Assembly (NCBI GenBank): GCA_019918135.1
Contig: WBZZ01003554.1
Coordinates: 1 to 64,000 of the forward strand
Reading direction: 5' to 3'
DNA from: Paulinella micropora
Taxonomy: Eukaryota > Cercozoa > Imbricatea > Euglyphida > Paulinellidae
Length of the DNA stretch: 64,000 nt
Below, piece by piece: positions 41,232 to 53,009 of this stretch. Made by a program: the position numbers and the translations under genes. Numbering within the stretch: the stretch's first letter is position 1; each line of letters opens with the position of its first letter. Below the pieces are notes generated by a model, which was given only the letters and a program-made list of their open reading frames with translations, was not told where the DNA came from and did not search any database.

Positions 41232-44200
41232 ATGGCGAACATCATCGACTATGGCGGACACACATGGAACTTGGACAAGTTGGCGGAAGCAAAAATAACA
41301 TATCAGATAAGGCAAAACAAGTTATATGCTAAAAAGCCGAACGGAACTAGGTTTTATGACATAACAACGACAAGGGGAGCACTATCGGACCCTGAAAGGT
41401 TTTATCCTGAACCTGAGCGAAAACAAAGGGAACGAAAATATGTCGAACCACAAGTAATTGAGTTCAATGGCTATAAACTAATAAGGATAGACACTGAACA
41501 CAAACTACCTGTGGGGCAATCGGTATATACTATTAAATTAAGTAAATCAATGTCTCAAAAAGTGAAAAAGTTTCCATTAGAGGGCATCATCGGTATGATC
41601 GGATCTATAATTGAAGACTTTAAAACACTTTACAAAGACAATGACTTAATACAAATACGTATTAGTGCTATTTCTTCAACTTGCAATGTACAAAACCAAA
41701 AATTAATAAAAGTAAAAGATTTCAATTTAGAAGATATACTGACTAGATTAGAATCTATACTGCAATCAAACGACGAAAACTATATGGACGAAGAAGGAGC
41801 AACAATGGAACTGATTGATTTCAATTTTGTGGGTGTAAGGATGCCAGAAGGAGGAGCAAGATTGAAAGCAATAACAGAAACAGACATGTATAAAAAGAAA
41901 GGTGTAATACGAATAAACAATGACGACAACATATGTTTGGCAAGGGCAATAGTTGTAGCAAAGGCTAAGATAGAAAAGCATCCAAAGTATTCACAAATTA
42001 AGGACGGACGCAGAATTCAAGATGAACTAGCAAACAAACTGCACGAGGAGGCTGGTGTCATGAAAGATTTGTGCGGGCTTTCTGAAATTAGTGAGTTTGC
42101 TAAGCACATCGACTACAACATTGTTATTGTTGAATATCCAAACAAAATTGTTTATAAAACAGAGATGAAGGACAAAAAGAACATATACATACTAAAAACA
42201 ATGAACCATTACGACACCATAACACGTATGAAAGCATTCTTATCAAAGCAAAACTTCTGTGAGAAGTGTATGAAGGGATACGAACATAATCACGCATGTG
42301 AATTCAAATGTAATATATGTCAAACCGAAGGATGTAAAGGATATGACAATATTTCTAAATGGAAAACGTGCAATGAGTGTAATAGAAAGTTTCCGAATGA
42401 TGAATGTTTCAATAATCATAAACAAAAGAAGTTATGCGACACAAAGAAAAAATGTATCACTTGTGCTAAGACTTACAAAGGAGAACATACATGTGGATAT
42501 GAAAAATGTAGGAACTGCAAAGAACTACAACCTCTATCACACCAATGTGAGTTAAAGAAAAAAGTGATACATGAACCATCAACCAAATATGTATTCTTTG
42601 ATTTTGAAGCAAATCAAGAGACAGGAACACATATTATCAATCATTCTGAAAGTCAATATTTCGATGGAAGGGGCCCCGCCCCTTTACAAACCCTTGACGA
42701 ACAAGGTGGGGGTGAAACCCCATCCGACAGCATACCAATCATACATAAAAACATTGAACAATTCTGTGAGTGGGCGTTGGGTGTAAAACATAAGGGTTAT
42801 ACATTCATAGCACATAATGCACGGGGATATGATTGTCAATTTGTATTGAAATGGTTGATTGAAAAAGGCATAACTCCATTTGTGATGTATGAAGGTGGTA
42901 AAATAATGATGGTGTCTATTGGTAATGGGAAAGAACAGATTAGATTTATAGATAGTTTATCATTTCTAACTATGCCTCTATCTGACTTTCCTGACACATT
43001 TGGACTTACTGAATTGAAAAAAGGATACTTTCCTCACTTCTTTAACAAAACAGACAATCAAACATACATTGGCAAAATGCCTGACATGGACGATTACGGA
43101 TATAACTCATTCTCAAAGAATAAAAGAGATGATTTCATAAAATGGTATGGGGAGCAAAAAGACAAAGTATTTGATTTCAATAAAGAAATGATTGAATATT
43201 GTCATAGTGATGTAGATATACTAAGACGGGGGTGTATTGAGTTTAGGGAACAATTTATGGAGTTCGGAATTGATCCATTTCAATACACAACTATCGCCTC
43301 TACATGTATGGCACTATTCAAAGCAAACTACATGCCTGAGGACAGCATAGCAGTCATACCGACAAACAGAACAGACAAAGCAAAAACAAGTCGTATGTGT
43401 GTGGAATGGTTAGCATACAGAGAAAAAAAGGACAATGCCAAAATTCAACATGGTCTAAATGGTAAAGAAAAAATACTAAACTTACCCAAAGGTGTGAAAG
43501 CCTACTTAGACGGATATGACGAAAAGACAAAAACGGCATATGAGTTCCATGGTTGTTATTGGCATGGGTGTCCTGAGTGTTTCAATGGAAATGAACTAAA
43601 CAGAGAAAGGTCTGTGAATAAAACATTTGGACAACTATACAAAGAAACTAAACTACGCGAAACTTTAATCAAGCAACATCCGGAAGTTAGTCAATTAATA
43701 ACAATATGGGGGTGTCAATGGAACAGGATACGAACAAAGGAAGAATTCAAAGGAGAAATAGAAGAGACATTAATTGAGCAAGAAGCAATCAATCCACGAC
43801 ATGCTATGTTTGGTGGAAGGACGAATGCTCTATCTCTATACTGGAAATCTATGAGTGAATATCAGTATGCCAAGTATTGTGCTCTCTCTATCCGACGGTT
43901 ATGTACTATGACCCCTATCCTGTGAAACACCACAAAGCAATAAGAGGAAAAGAGGTATATGATATGTTGAATAATAAAACAGCATTTGGTGTAGCAAAAA
44001 TATAAATACTACCACCTAGAGGACTAATTCACCCAGTCCTTCCATGTCAAGATAGAGGAAAGATGATATATTATCTATGTAATAAATGTGGCAAGGAAGG
44101 ATTACAGGACAAATGTCAGCACTCTGACGAGGACAGAATACTGACAGGCACATGGGCGACACCACTTATTTACAAAGCAATCCAAAAAGGCTACAGACTT

Positions 44201-45256
44201 ATTAAAACTTATGAATTATGGCATTGGAATGAACAGACAACTGAACTATTCAAAGAATATATTAAGACATTTCTAAGAGTGAAACAGGAATCAAGTGGCT
44301 ATCCTTCAAATGTCATTACAGAAGAAGACAAAGACAATTACATTAACGACTATGAAGAAAAGATGAAAATTAAATTAGACAAAAGCAAGATTGAAAAGAA
44401 TGAAGGAAGAAGGGCAGTAGCAAAACTATGTCTTAACTCACTATGGGGAAACTTTGGACAACAAAACAACAAGACACAAACAAAAATAGTAAGGAGTGAA
44501 GCAGAACTATACAAAATACTAAACGACAAGAAGATAAATGAAGTATCTATCAATATGATAAACAAAGAATGCCTAGAACTTTCATACAACCTACACCCTG
44601 AAAAAGTATCTGACCCCTACAATACAAATATCTGTGTAGCACTATTTACAACAGCACATGCGCAAATGAGATTGTATGATGTGATGGACAGATTAGGTAA
44701 TAGAGTGTTATATCACGACACAGACAGCGTAATTTATTCGGTAGATGAAAAAGAAGGACAGACAACAATACCGACAGGAGATTTACTGGGGCAATGGACG
44801 GACGAATTGATAGATAAAAAGACAAAGGTAAGCAGAAAGATAACCACATTTGTTGGAGCAGGACCTAAATCATACGGCCACATACTAAATGATGGAACAA
44901 CCAAAATGAAATTAAAAGGATTTTCAATGAATTATGAGACTTGTAAAAAATTGAACTTGGTTAATATGTTTAGTATCATAAGCAATGGATTGAAAGTACA
45001 AGACACTGAACTATCTAAAAAGGCATACGAAAAATTAGAAGACCTACTAGAAACAAAAGGAGAAAAGTGTATAGCAAAGAATGTAGCAGAGGCTGGAAAT
45101 GTAATCATACACACCAACAGCAAAATAACAAGAAACAAAAAGACAAAAACAATTACGTCAGAGCATTTACAAAAGATATTTTCATTTACTTACACAAAAA
45201 GAGTAATACAACCAGTAAAAGGAAACCAGATTACAACATTACCATACGGCTATTAA
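41232..45256 (+). pseudogene. Protein-primed DNA polymerase B (pPolB) of P1, broken
   Basis: A Polinton-type polymerase of about 1,340 codons in span, starting MANIIDYGGHTW. The N-terminal part contains INNDDNICLARAIVVA, similar to the OTU-like segment seen in many Polinton polymerases, and a cysteine-rich zinc region (CEKC, CNIC, CNEC, CITC, CRNC). Exonuclease motifs are present: FFDFEAN (Exo I), FIAHNARGYD (Exo II) and YCHSDVDIL (Exo III). Polymerase motifs include KLCLNSLWGNFG (motif B) and YHDTDSVIY (motif C). It would copy the element from a protein primer at the ends. About two breaks. Confidence 0.92.
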
Positions 45257-45258
45257 GC

Positions 45259-45284
45259 AAAAAAAAAAAAAAAAAAAAAAAAAA
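45259..45284 (+). repeat. Poly(A) tract after the polymerase gene
   Basis: 26 A residues starting two bases after the polymerase stop codon. It could be a transcript-end signal relic or simple slippage. The following 200 bases contain no supported gene. Confidence 0.9.
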
Positions 45285-45483
45285 CCATGTTTGAAACCGA
45301 AAATATCCAGTTAATGCGCAATCTTATCACATGGTTTTTACGCAAAGTGCTCAGAGAACCAAAGAATTCTTTGATCCCCGACCACTTTTTTTTTGTCTAG
45401 ATCGCAGTTTTTTCTTGAAGAGATGAGTGAGTTTCCTTTTAAGAATAATGACATAATAAGACATAAAAGGACAAAACCAGACA

Positions 45484-46070
45484 ATGCCAGACTATAGTAA
45501 AGGAAAGATTTATGCTATTAGGTCTCACCAGACAGACCAGATATATATTGGCTCTACAACAGCACCACTACACAAGAGAATACATGAGCACAGGGTTCAA
45601 AAGGATAGATGGGAAAAAGGGATTTCTAATTATGTTTCTTCTTTTGAAATTGTGAAACATGATGATAACTACATTGAATTAATAGAAGAATACAAATGTA
45701 ATAACAAAATAGAACTGAATAGAAGAGAAGGTGAAATAATAAGAGCAATGGAATGTGTAAATAAAAGAATTGCAGGGAGAACAATCAGAGAATGGAGGGA
45801 GGACAACAAGGAGGATAGAAAAGCTAAAAATAAAATCTACTATCAAAATAACAAAGAACAAATTGAAAAAATAAAAAAACATACAAAGAGCAACATAGAG
45901 AATATTTTAAAGAATATGATAAACGATATGCTAGAGAAAGCAAAGAATATCTAAACAGAAATATCAGTTGTGAATGTGGTCAATTGATAGGTATCAAACA
46001 TTTACAAAGACATAAAAAGACAAACAAACATTGTAATAATTTATTTGGATTAAATGTGTTTGGTCTCTAA
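45484..46070 (+). pseudogene. GIY-YIG endonuclease, copy 1
   Basis: Starts MPDYSKGKIYAIRSHQTDQ, with the family core KIYAIRS...QIYIGSTT (GIY and YIG strands), HKRIHEHR, and the metal-binding-type RREGEIIRAMECVN. A lysine-rich helical tail follows, and close to 46000 a C-terminal CECGQLIG...HLQRHKKTNKH zinc-finger-like segment. GIY-YIG nucleases cut DNA at specific sites and often spread as homing endonucleases. It sits in the gap between polymerase and integrase. Broken in about one place. Confidence 0.85.
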
Positions 46071-46085
46071 TAAAATATATAAACT

Positions 46086-47009
46086 TTACAAATCTAAGAT
46101 AACTTTCTTTTTTCTTTCGCGTGTTCCAGTGCGGACATTCGATTGGTCTATTTCCTCTCGTTTAAGTAAATGCTTTGTTTGTTTTTCTTTAGTTAGTTGT
46201 TTCAGTTCTTTATTAATATCTTTCTCTTCCGGATCGTCGGTAGCGTCAGTCTTTAATAAATGTCTAGGTGGTACAACATCATCATTTGTTAATACAATCC
46301 GATATCCCTTACGGGCTTTGACTACGAATGTCCGCCTACTCCAAGTTTTGCCACCTTTCTCCAAAATATGTTTCTCATTAAGTTTTCTAACTCTGTCTCC
46401 TTCTTTGAAACTAAATAAATATTTATCAACATATATATGTTGTTGGCTTATATCATTTCCTTTAAACACATCAATTGGTGCCGCCTTAATCGCTGAATGT
46501 TCTTTCTTGTTATAATAATAAACAACATCTTCAATATAACTTATCCAATCAAAATTACGATTAAAAGCCCATAATATGTGTAATCTTTCTCTAAGTGTTC
46601 TAACAAATCTATCAACAATACCTCACGAATTATGATCACCTACTTCAACCATAAATTGTTCAATTCCATTATTTCTCATCCACTCACCAACTGCACCTTT
46701 AAACTCACCGCCATTGTCCGATATGTATGCTTTTGGCTTTGGTAATTTCTTGATTGCATCTAAAACTGTGGTAGAAAATTTATTCTTTATAGGTATTGCG
46801 TAAGCATAGCGACTATGAATATCAATCCAAATAAGGGCAAAATTATAATTTTTATTTTTTGTAGCAACCTTACTCATATCCATTAAATCAATATTGACCA
46901 TATCTAATAGTTTGTCCGCCCATATTGTCGTTCCTCTAGTCCTCGGTTTAGTCTGACGAAATAATTCTTGTGCTGTGTTCGCAAGTTGAATATTATTATT
47001 TTCACTCAT
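46086..47009 (-). pseudogene. Retroviral-type integrase of P1, broken
   Basis: Minus-strand gene starting MSENNNIQLANTAQEL. The RVE core has DLMDMSKVATKN...IWIDIHSRYAYAIPIKN and AYISDNGGEFKG, the first two acidic positions of the D-D-E triad; the third lies downstream around 46640-46580. The C-terminal part has a chromodomain/SH3-like stretch with FKEGDRVRKLNEKHILEKGG. This enzyme inserts Polintons into the chromosome. About one break. The gene is led by a regulatory-looking module at 47010-47137. Confidence 0.9.
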
Positions 47010-47137
47010 GATGATAGTTTAGAATTGCGATTCGTGCTGTCGCACTCTCTCTTATTTTAAACCATCGTTTTTTATTTTTAATTTTTATTTAATCGCAGAC
47101 GATGTTTTGTGATGACGGCAAGTCAGAACAAAATATC
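47010..47137 (-). promoter_or_regulatory. Repeated intergenic module, copy A (before integrase)
   Basis: On the minus strand, towards the integrase ATG at 47009, it reads GATATTTTGTTCTGACTT, CATCACAAAACATCG, AAAAAACGATGGTTT and finally CGCAATTCTAAACTATCATC just before ATG. AAAACATCG and CGATGGTTT can pair as a hairpin. The same ordered words occur at 52879-53009 and 54252-54396. It likely holds a promoter and 5' leader shared by several genes of the element. Confidence 0.65.
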
Positions 47138-47138
47138 A

Positions 47139-47660
47139 TTAGAACTTTAGAAAAATCTTTTCTGCTTCCTTACTTTTTTCTTTATTCTTTGGTGTATTGT
47201 TATATACATTAACTGATATTTTTTCGCTTCGTTTTTTACCACCTCGCTGTTTTACGCCTGTTGTTTCATAATCTTCGCTTTCTTCACTCTCACTTTCTTC
47301 TTCTTCTTCGCTTTCATTCTCTTGCTTCTTGGGGTGTGGTGCTTTCTTTGAGGTTTTCTTCTTTGGCTTTTTAGCATTCTTTTTTATCTTTCTAAGCATA
47401 TGATTTGCAATAACCTCAGACATATCAATTTCGCTATCGCTTTCGCTTGATTCATCTTCAATCTCAGGATTTTTAAGTATCTCTTTCGCAACACTAACTT
47501 CAGCATCAGTCTCAATAAGTTCTTCCACCGATGCTTCTTTTAATTCTCCTTTTTTACGAAGCCTTTCACGGGCCCATTCGTCCTTGCGCCGTTCAGCATT
47601 TTCTCTATTTGCTTGAACTGCTTTCTTCCAGTTTTCTTTTGATGCTTCCTTTGACGGCAT
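47139..47660 (-). CDS. Highly charged lysine/glutamate-rich protein
   Basis: 173 residues starting MPSKEASKENWKKAVQANR. It alternates acidic runs (ESEEEEESESEESEDYE) with basic runs (KKNAKKPKKKTSKKAPHPKK). Probably disordered. It could bind DNA or act as a histone-like or scaffold protein. Family not recognised. Same strand as the integrase and just upstream of its module. Confidence 0.65.
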   Translation of the reverse strand: MPSKEASKENWKKAVQANRENAERRKDEWARERLRKKGELKEASVEELIETDAEVSVAKEILKNPEIEDESSESDSEIDMSEVIANHMLRKIKKNAKKPKKKTSKKAPHPKKQENESEEEEESESEESEDYETTGVKQRGGKKRSEKISVNVYNNTPKNKEKSKEAEKIFLKF

Positions 47661-47752
47661 TGATTACCGATGAATGATATTACACAAGATAGTTATATTT
47701 TTTGTTAGTATAATTTAACAAAAAAAAATTAAAATATTTAATTATATAATCA

Positions 47753-50700
47753 ATGTCGCAATATAAATCATTACTTGGCCTTAATGAGTTGGCTGTTGAT
47801 AGTCTAAACATACTTAACTTAGACTTAACCAACACAAACATAGTCGGTCTGAATACAGACAGAGTGCCAGAAGATGATGACCCAATAAATCTTTATTACA
47901 CTGACGACCGAGTTGATACACGACTGGCTACCAAAAGCACCGCGGACATTAAAGAAGGACTTAATTATTATTGGACTGATAACCGCTTTGACACACGTCT
48001 CGCTTTAAAATCAACAACTGACCTAAAAGAAGGACTTAATTATTATTGGACTGATAACCGCTTTGATACACGGCTCGCTTTAAAATCAACTACTGACCTA
48101 AAAGAAGGAAGCCGTTTATACTACACAGAGCAACGAGTAAGGGATAATGATGAAGTCAAAGCCTCAACTCAACACCGCTCTAATACTTCCAATCCACACC
48201 AAACCAGTTTATATAATTTGATAGACACAAACATATTTTGCACAAGCAAGCGGACAATACTTAACTTACAACGATGTAGAAGGTAAATGGAAGAATACAG
48301 CCCTTGGTTCAATTGATACACTTTCAGATGTAGTCATTACAGCACCAGTGGCGATGAATAGTTATCTAACATATAATTCAATAAACTGGGTAAATAAAAC
48401 ATTTCCGATAAATGTTGATGAAACAGGCAACATTAGTATGGGAAGGAAGAATATAACAGGAGTTAATTTACTAAATGACAAAGGTGTTGATGAATGGATA
48501 TTTGAACATAATGATAATAATAATAAAGTTTCAGCGAGTGGAAGTATAGACTCGCATAGCGATGTGACGATAACAGGCTTTCCAGCAGATAACCAACTGA
48601 TTATGTATAGCACGGGGCAATGGAGAAACACCACACCACCCTTTCTTAGATTAGACGGAACTGCTAGTATGACGGGAGGACTAAATATGAATGGTTATGC
48701 TATTTCGGGGGCTTCTACATATAATGGAATTAATCTCGCTAGTAATCTCGCAGTTGATGGTTCGGTGGTCAAACTAACAGGAGACCAAACCATAGGAGGA
48801 ATTAAAACATTTAGCAGTATAATAAATGCTAGTGCGGGTATTGATATGAAAAGCCAAAGTTTAACAAATGTGAATTTTGTTGATGGTGTGGATGTTTCCG
48901 TTCTTGATACTTCGGTGGTTAAACTAACAGGAGACCAAACCATAGCAGGGAATAAAAAATTTACATCAACTTTAGAAGTAAGTGGTTCGTCCAATCCTTC
49001 TACTTTTGACGGCATCGGCATAGCCTTTGATACAAAAATAGGAATGATTGCAGCACAAAAAACAGCAACAGCGACTTGGTATCCGATACAAATAACGGGT
49101 TCGTATGTTGAGTTATATTCGGATAATACTTTAATTATAACCGCAACTGGAACGACATTAAGTTTGAATAATAACAAAATTACAAACTTAGCCACACCAT
49201 CAGCAACAACGGACGGAGCAAACAAAAGTTATGTAGATACAAAAGACGGGCAAAATGTGAAACTAACAGGAAACCAAACCATAGCAGGAATCAAGACATT
49301 TAGCAGTGGTCTTGAAATAACAGGAAATTCAACGAATGCGACAACAAAGGGAACATTCGTGGTTTTTAACTCCACAGCCAATATAGGAACTATCGGATGC
49401 CTTGATATGGGCACTGGTGTAAATTATAACTTTGAAATAAATGCGAAAAAAATAAGTTTTATTATTGATGGGGCAATCGTCGGTTGGGTAAATGCTTCGG
49501 GGCTAGATTGTAATAGTAGCAAAATAGCCAACCTTGGAACTCCGACATTAGCGACGGACGGAGGGACAAAAGGGTATGCGGACACATTGGACGGGCAAAA
49601 TGTAAAACTATCAACAGACCAAACCATAACAGGAAGTAAAACATTCAACGGGGCGAGCACTGTGATAAAATATCTAACTTTAACGAACAATGCTGATTTT
49701 AATAATCAAACTATCACTAATGGTGGAAATATAACATATAATGGGGCGAGGATATTAAATCAAAATGGAGGTGATATATTCTTTTCACAGACATCAGGAG
49801 ATTATCAATATTTCTTATTTACTCTAAATACTGCTACAAGTGGAAACGCGAACCAAAGAGGTTACGTATTCACGAATGTAGCATTTGATGCAAAAGGGGC
49901 GGGACTTTATATTTCAAAACTTTTGGATAATAAAAGTGCTTCGTTTGAACATTGTCCGTTTTAACAATGCTGGTGGTATGCGGTTTTATGGAGCCTTAGA
50001 TATGAACTCAAACAACATAACAAATGGCGGAACAATAACGGGAACTACATTAACGGCAACTGCTGGCATGACTACAACCACATTAACGGCGAGCAGATTA
50101 ATAACAGCAAATGCGGGTATATCAACGACGACATTAACAGCAAGCGACAATTTTGTAGTAGGTGCTGGAAAAAGTGTTTTCACAGATAGGTCAGGATATA
50201 CAAACACGAATAACAAATTAGTTTTGTGGGATGGTGGAACAGGCTCCACGACTGCTTTTAATGGATTTGGGATTAAACTAGACACAATGATGTACAATGT
50301 TAATGCTACAACTGATAATCACATATTTTACTATGGTGCCACAAATGAATTATTTAGAATTAGTAATGCGGGAATTACTGCTTCAAAAGCACTAACGGCA
50401 AATGCGGGTATATCTGTTGTTAATAGCACAGTCGACATACGCGGGGAAGCAAGAAGTGGGTCTCATGCTACACCAGTCGGGTTATATGTCACAGCCAATC
50501 TCGGCCAATCTTCTGCTGGTGTTGAATTCAGACACAGCAACGGGACACAGGGAGTTGGTTTTGGATATAATTCAATATATGCTACGGGAAGCAGTACTAA
50601 TCAGGACTTAAATTTTTATGCGAGGGGGACTGGAGTAATCTATGCTCGAGTGATACAAGCATGACGACAGCATCCAGCAGATTTTTAACATTAAGAAAAA

Positions 50701-51180
50701 GACCACAAAATACGACCAACCCACAAATATTTATGAAAGCAGGAGACTCATCAGGTTATGCGGTGGTAATGAATACAGGTGGATTATTACACGCTTGGTC
50801 GACTTCATTATCAAATGGTGAAAATAATACGGGTTATGTGTTTTTGGCTGCGGGAGCAACTTCATGGTCTGTCGGTTCAGACAGGAGATTAAAATTAGAT
50901 ATTAAAACACTAGACTGCATGGATTGTTGCGATAAACTTATGAAAATAAACTGCTGTTCATATTATTTGAAATCAGATGAAAAGAGAGAGAGAGAGAAAG
51001 ACCCACGGATTTATCGCGGATGAAGTAAAAAAAATATTTCCAGAATTTGTATCCGAAAGCGGACTAAAAGCAGATGATGGAAAAGGAAATCTTGAAGGCA
51101 TAACATATACAAGTTTTATACCAATATTAGTCAGTGCTTTTCAACATATGACGGAAAAGGTAGTTAATTTAGAAAAATAA
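47753..51180 (+). pseudogene. Fibre protein with C-terminal S74 self-processing chaperone, broken
   Basis: The N-terminal part has three near-identical repeats with LNYYWTDNRFDTRLALKST, then a phage-fibre-like NTSNPHQTSLYNL. Long stem repeats follow (DGANKSYVDTKDGQNVKLTG and TIAGIKTFSS). Near the C terminus are GSDRRLKLDIKTLD and, further on, GFIADEVKKIFPEFV, the signature of the peptidase S74 intramolecular chaperone. In phage tail spikes that domain folds the trimer and then cuts itself off. It would be a host-binding spike. About three breaks. Confidence 0.88.
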
Positions 51181-51386
51181 AATAAAAATCTTATGAATAT
51201 ACTACAAGACCAAGCAAATCAATTAGCAGAAATCAGAGTGGCCGTTCTTGATAATGTCAAATAATACAACTAGACTTCATAGACCACCACCTATTATGGA
51301 TATGGATGGCGAACTAACTCCAGAATTAAAGTCTCGTGTTCTTGAAGTAGAACTAAAGACTGAGGAAAAAAAAAATAGAGCACGAA

Positions 51387-51608
51387 TTGGAAGATAACTG
51401 GAATTGTTGTTGTATAAAAAACAGACCGACAGACAGCAGATTAATTAAATACTTATTTCAAATGGGTATCATCGTTGCCATTATAGCCCTTTGTATCGTG
51501 AGGCTATCTGAAAAGAACTTGCCGTGCGAGGTTGCTAACACTTATGTCGGAATATTGACCTTACTCATAGGAATTTGCCTTCCATCACCTTCTTCATCCA
51601 AAAAGTAA
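51387..51608 (+). CDS. Small membrane protein
   Basis: Up to 73 residues with a cysteine-rich start (WNCCCIKN), a hydrophobic helix MGIIVAIIALCIVRL, then a second one (NTYVGILTLLIGICL), and a short Ser/Pro/Lys tail. Two membrane helices with a short loop suggest a virion membrane or release protein. No family is assigned. It lies just downstream of the fibre gene, and the coding sequence may begin earlier than given. Confidence 0.6.
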   Translation: MEDNWNCCCIKNRPTDSRLIKYLFQMGIIVAIIALCIVRLSEKNLPCEVANTYVGILTLLIGICLPSPSSSKK

Positions 51609-51614
51609 ATTAAA

Positions 51615-52152
51615 TACCAAACACTGATAAACCAAGCATATTGTTTTTTTGTCTGTATTTTTTCTGTAATTGTGATAATTTTTCTTTATTTTCTTCTCTA
51701 TATTTTTTCTTTTTTTGTAATATTTGTTCTTGGTTTTCTACATAGTATTTTTTCTTTTTTTGTGTTATTCGCTCCTTATTTTTTTCATACCAATCCTTCT
51801 TTTTTTGTGATAATTGTTTTTTATTTAGTTCTCTCCATTTTTTATGAGGTCTGCATTCTATTTTTTTATTAATACAATTTTCAGTTTGTCTTATTGTTTC
51901 TCCTTCTCGCTTTCTCAGTTGGTCTAAATGTTCGCACGGGTATTGTTCAAGTAATTCAATATAATTATCATTATGTTGAATTATATCAAAACTAGTATTA
52001 TAATGATATTTACCATTTATGTATCGTTTGTAGGTTCTTCTGTGGTCGACAAGTCGTTGGGCTAATGTTTGTGTAGTAGAACCAATATATATTTGGTCGG
52101 TCTGGTATGATCGAATAGCATAAATTTTTTCCTTCTTTGTAGTCTGGCATTA
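51615..52152 (-). pseudogene. GIY-YIG endonuclease, copy 2 (degraded)
   Basis: Minus-strand sequence beginning MPDYKEGK, clearly related to the other two copies, including the IYIGSTT-type core region, a KREGETIRQ-type segment and a long lysine-rich tail with YYxxNxEQ repeats. Broken in about one place. It sits between the fibre/membrane genes and a small secreted protein gene. Confidence 0.75.
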
Positions 52153-52182
52153 TGGTTTTATGTGGTTTTATTATGGTTATGT

Positions 52183-52440
52183 TTAAATAGAATAACATTC
52201 ATATAAAGCCACTTTATACCAAGAACTATCACCCGCGCAGATTAAAGAAACAGCATCGCTAAATGACAGACAATCGTTTAAGCCGTTATTGATATAGACA
52301 CATGTAAAATTTGTATTTAGTCCAGATTGAATACAATGAATACAATTCGCCTTTTTTTGACCAAAGTCTCTATTTAAAATGAAAAAATCACACATAGTCC
52401 GAGCAATAGTTGAGCACACAAATAATAATATTAATAACAT
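52183..52440 (-). CDS. Small secreted or membrane-anchored cysteine-containing protein
   Basis: 85 residues. The first 16 (MLLILLFVCSTIARTM) look like a signal peptide. The remainder has seven cysteines (CDFF, CIHCI, TCVYI, DCLSF, ICAGD, YECYSI) and no second helix, so it would be a small disulphide-rich extracellular or virion-surface protein. Not recognised. Minus strand, beside GIY-YIG copy 2. Confidence 0.55.
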   Translation of the reverse strand: MLLILLFVCSTIARTMCDFFILNRDFGQKKANCIHCIQSGLNTNFTCVYINNGLNDCLSFSDAVSLICAGDSSWYKVALYECYSI

Positions 52441-52545
52441 TTTTATATATTATATTATATAATTTATGAGTTCAAATATCAAAAGATTATTTTTCTAAGC
52501 AATGATTTTGCTGGAGGAAGCAAAACATTTAATAAAAATATTCAA

Positions 52546-52823
52546 ATGTCATTCACACCAACCAAAATGAATGTTAAGTTTATCCACTATATGAACGACC
52601 AGACAGAGACAAAAACCAGAATTCTTTATATGGACAGAATTGGAATTATTGGAACATTTGCGGAAAGCACCACAGCAAACATTTCAAACCTCGGTTATAA
52701 TTTGGGTGTTGTCGGATGGATTGACTGACAATATACATTTAAAGTCCTTGAAACCGACAGCGGAAATATTGACACTGGAAATTTAGCGGGAAGAATTGTT
52801 GTATGCCTAGAATTCTTAGGATA
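52546..52823 (+). pseudogene. Small beta-rich protein of P1, broken
   Basis: Begins MSFTPTKMNVKFIHYMND and continues with IGIIGTFAESTTANISNL. A following segment (FKVLETDSGNIDTGNLAGRIVVCLEFLG) appears to belong to the same gene. It is predicted beta-rich, perhaps a minor capsid or spike-base protein. Not recognised. About one break. Confidence 0.45.
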
Positions 52824-52878
52824 ATAATGATATTTATTAACTACACTCTCGTTGCTACCGCAACTCCCGTTTGTTGAT

Positions 52879-53009
52879 AAACATCGAACACCGATTTATT
52901 TTAAACCATAAAGAAAAAACGATGTTTAGAATAAGTGAGAGTGTGGAGCACGACCATCTCGTAGAGTGATTACGCCCTTCGGGCAGTAAAACGCAATTCT
53001 AAAATATCA
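52879..53009 (+). promoter_or_regulatory. Repeated intergenic module, copy B (before ATPase)
   Basis: AAACATCG at 52879-52886 and CGATGTTT at 52920-52927 can form a hairpin. TTTAGAAT at 52925-52932 can pair with ATTCTAAA at 52996-53003. The module ends CGCAATTCTAAAATATCA immediately before the ATPase ATG. It shares AAAAAACGATGTTTAGAATA and AGTGAGAGTG words with the integrase copy at 47010-47137. Confidence 0.7.

Noticed and set aside
45285-45483. A weak inverted match (CCATGTTTG / CACATGGTTT) after the polymerase as a possible hairpin terminator.
   Set aside because: Too short and imperfect to support.
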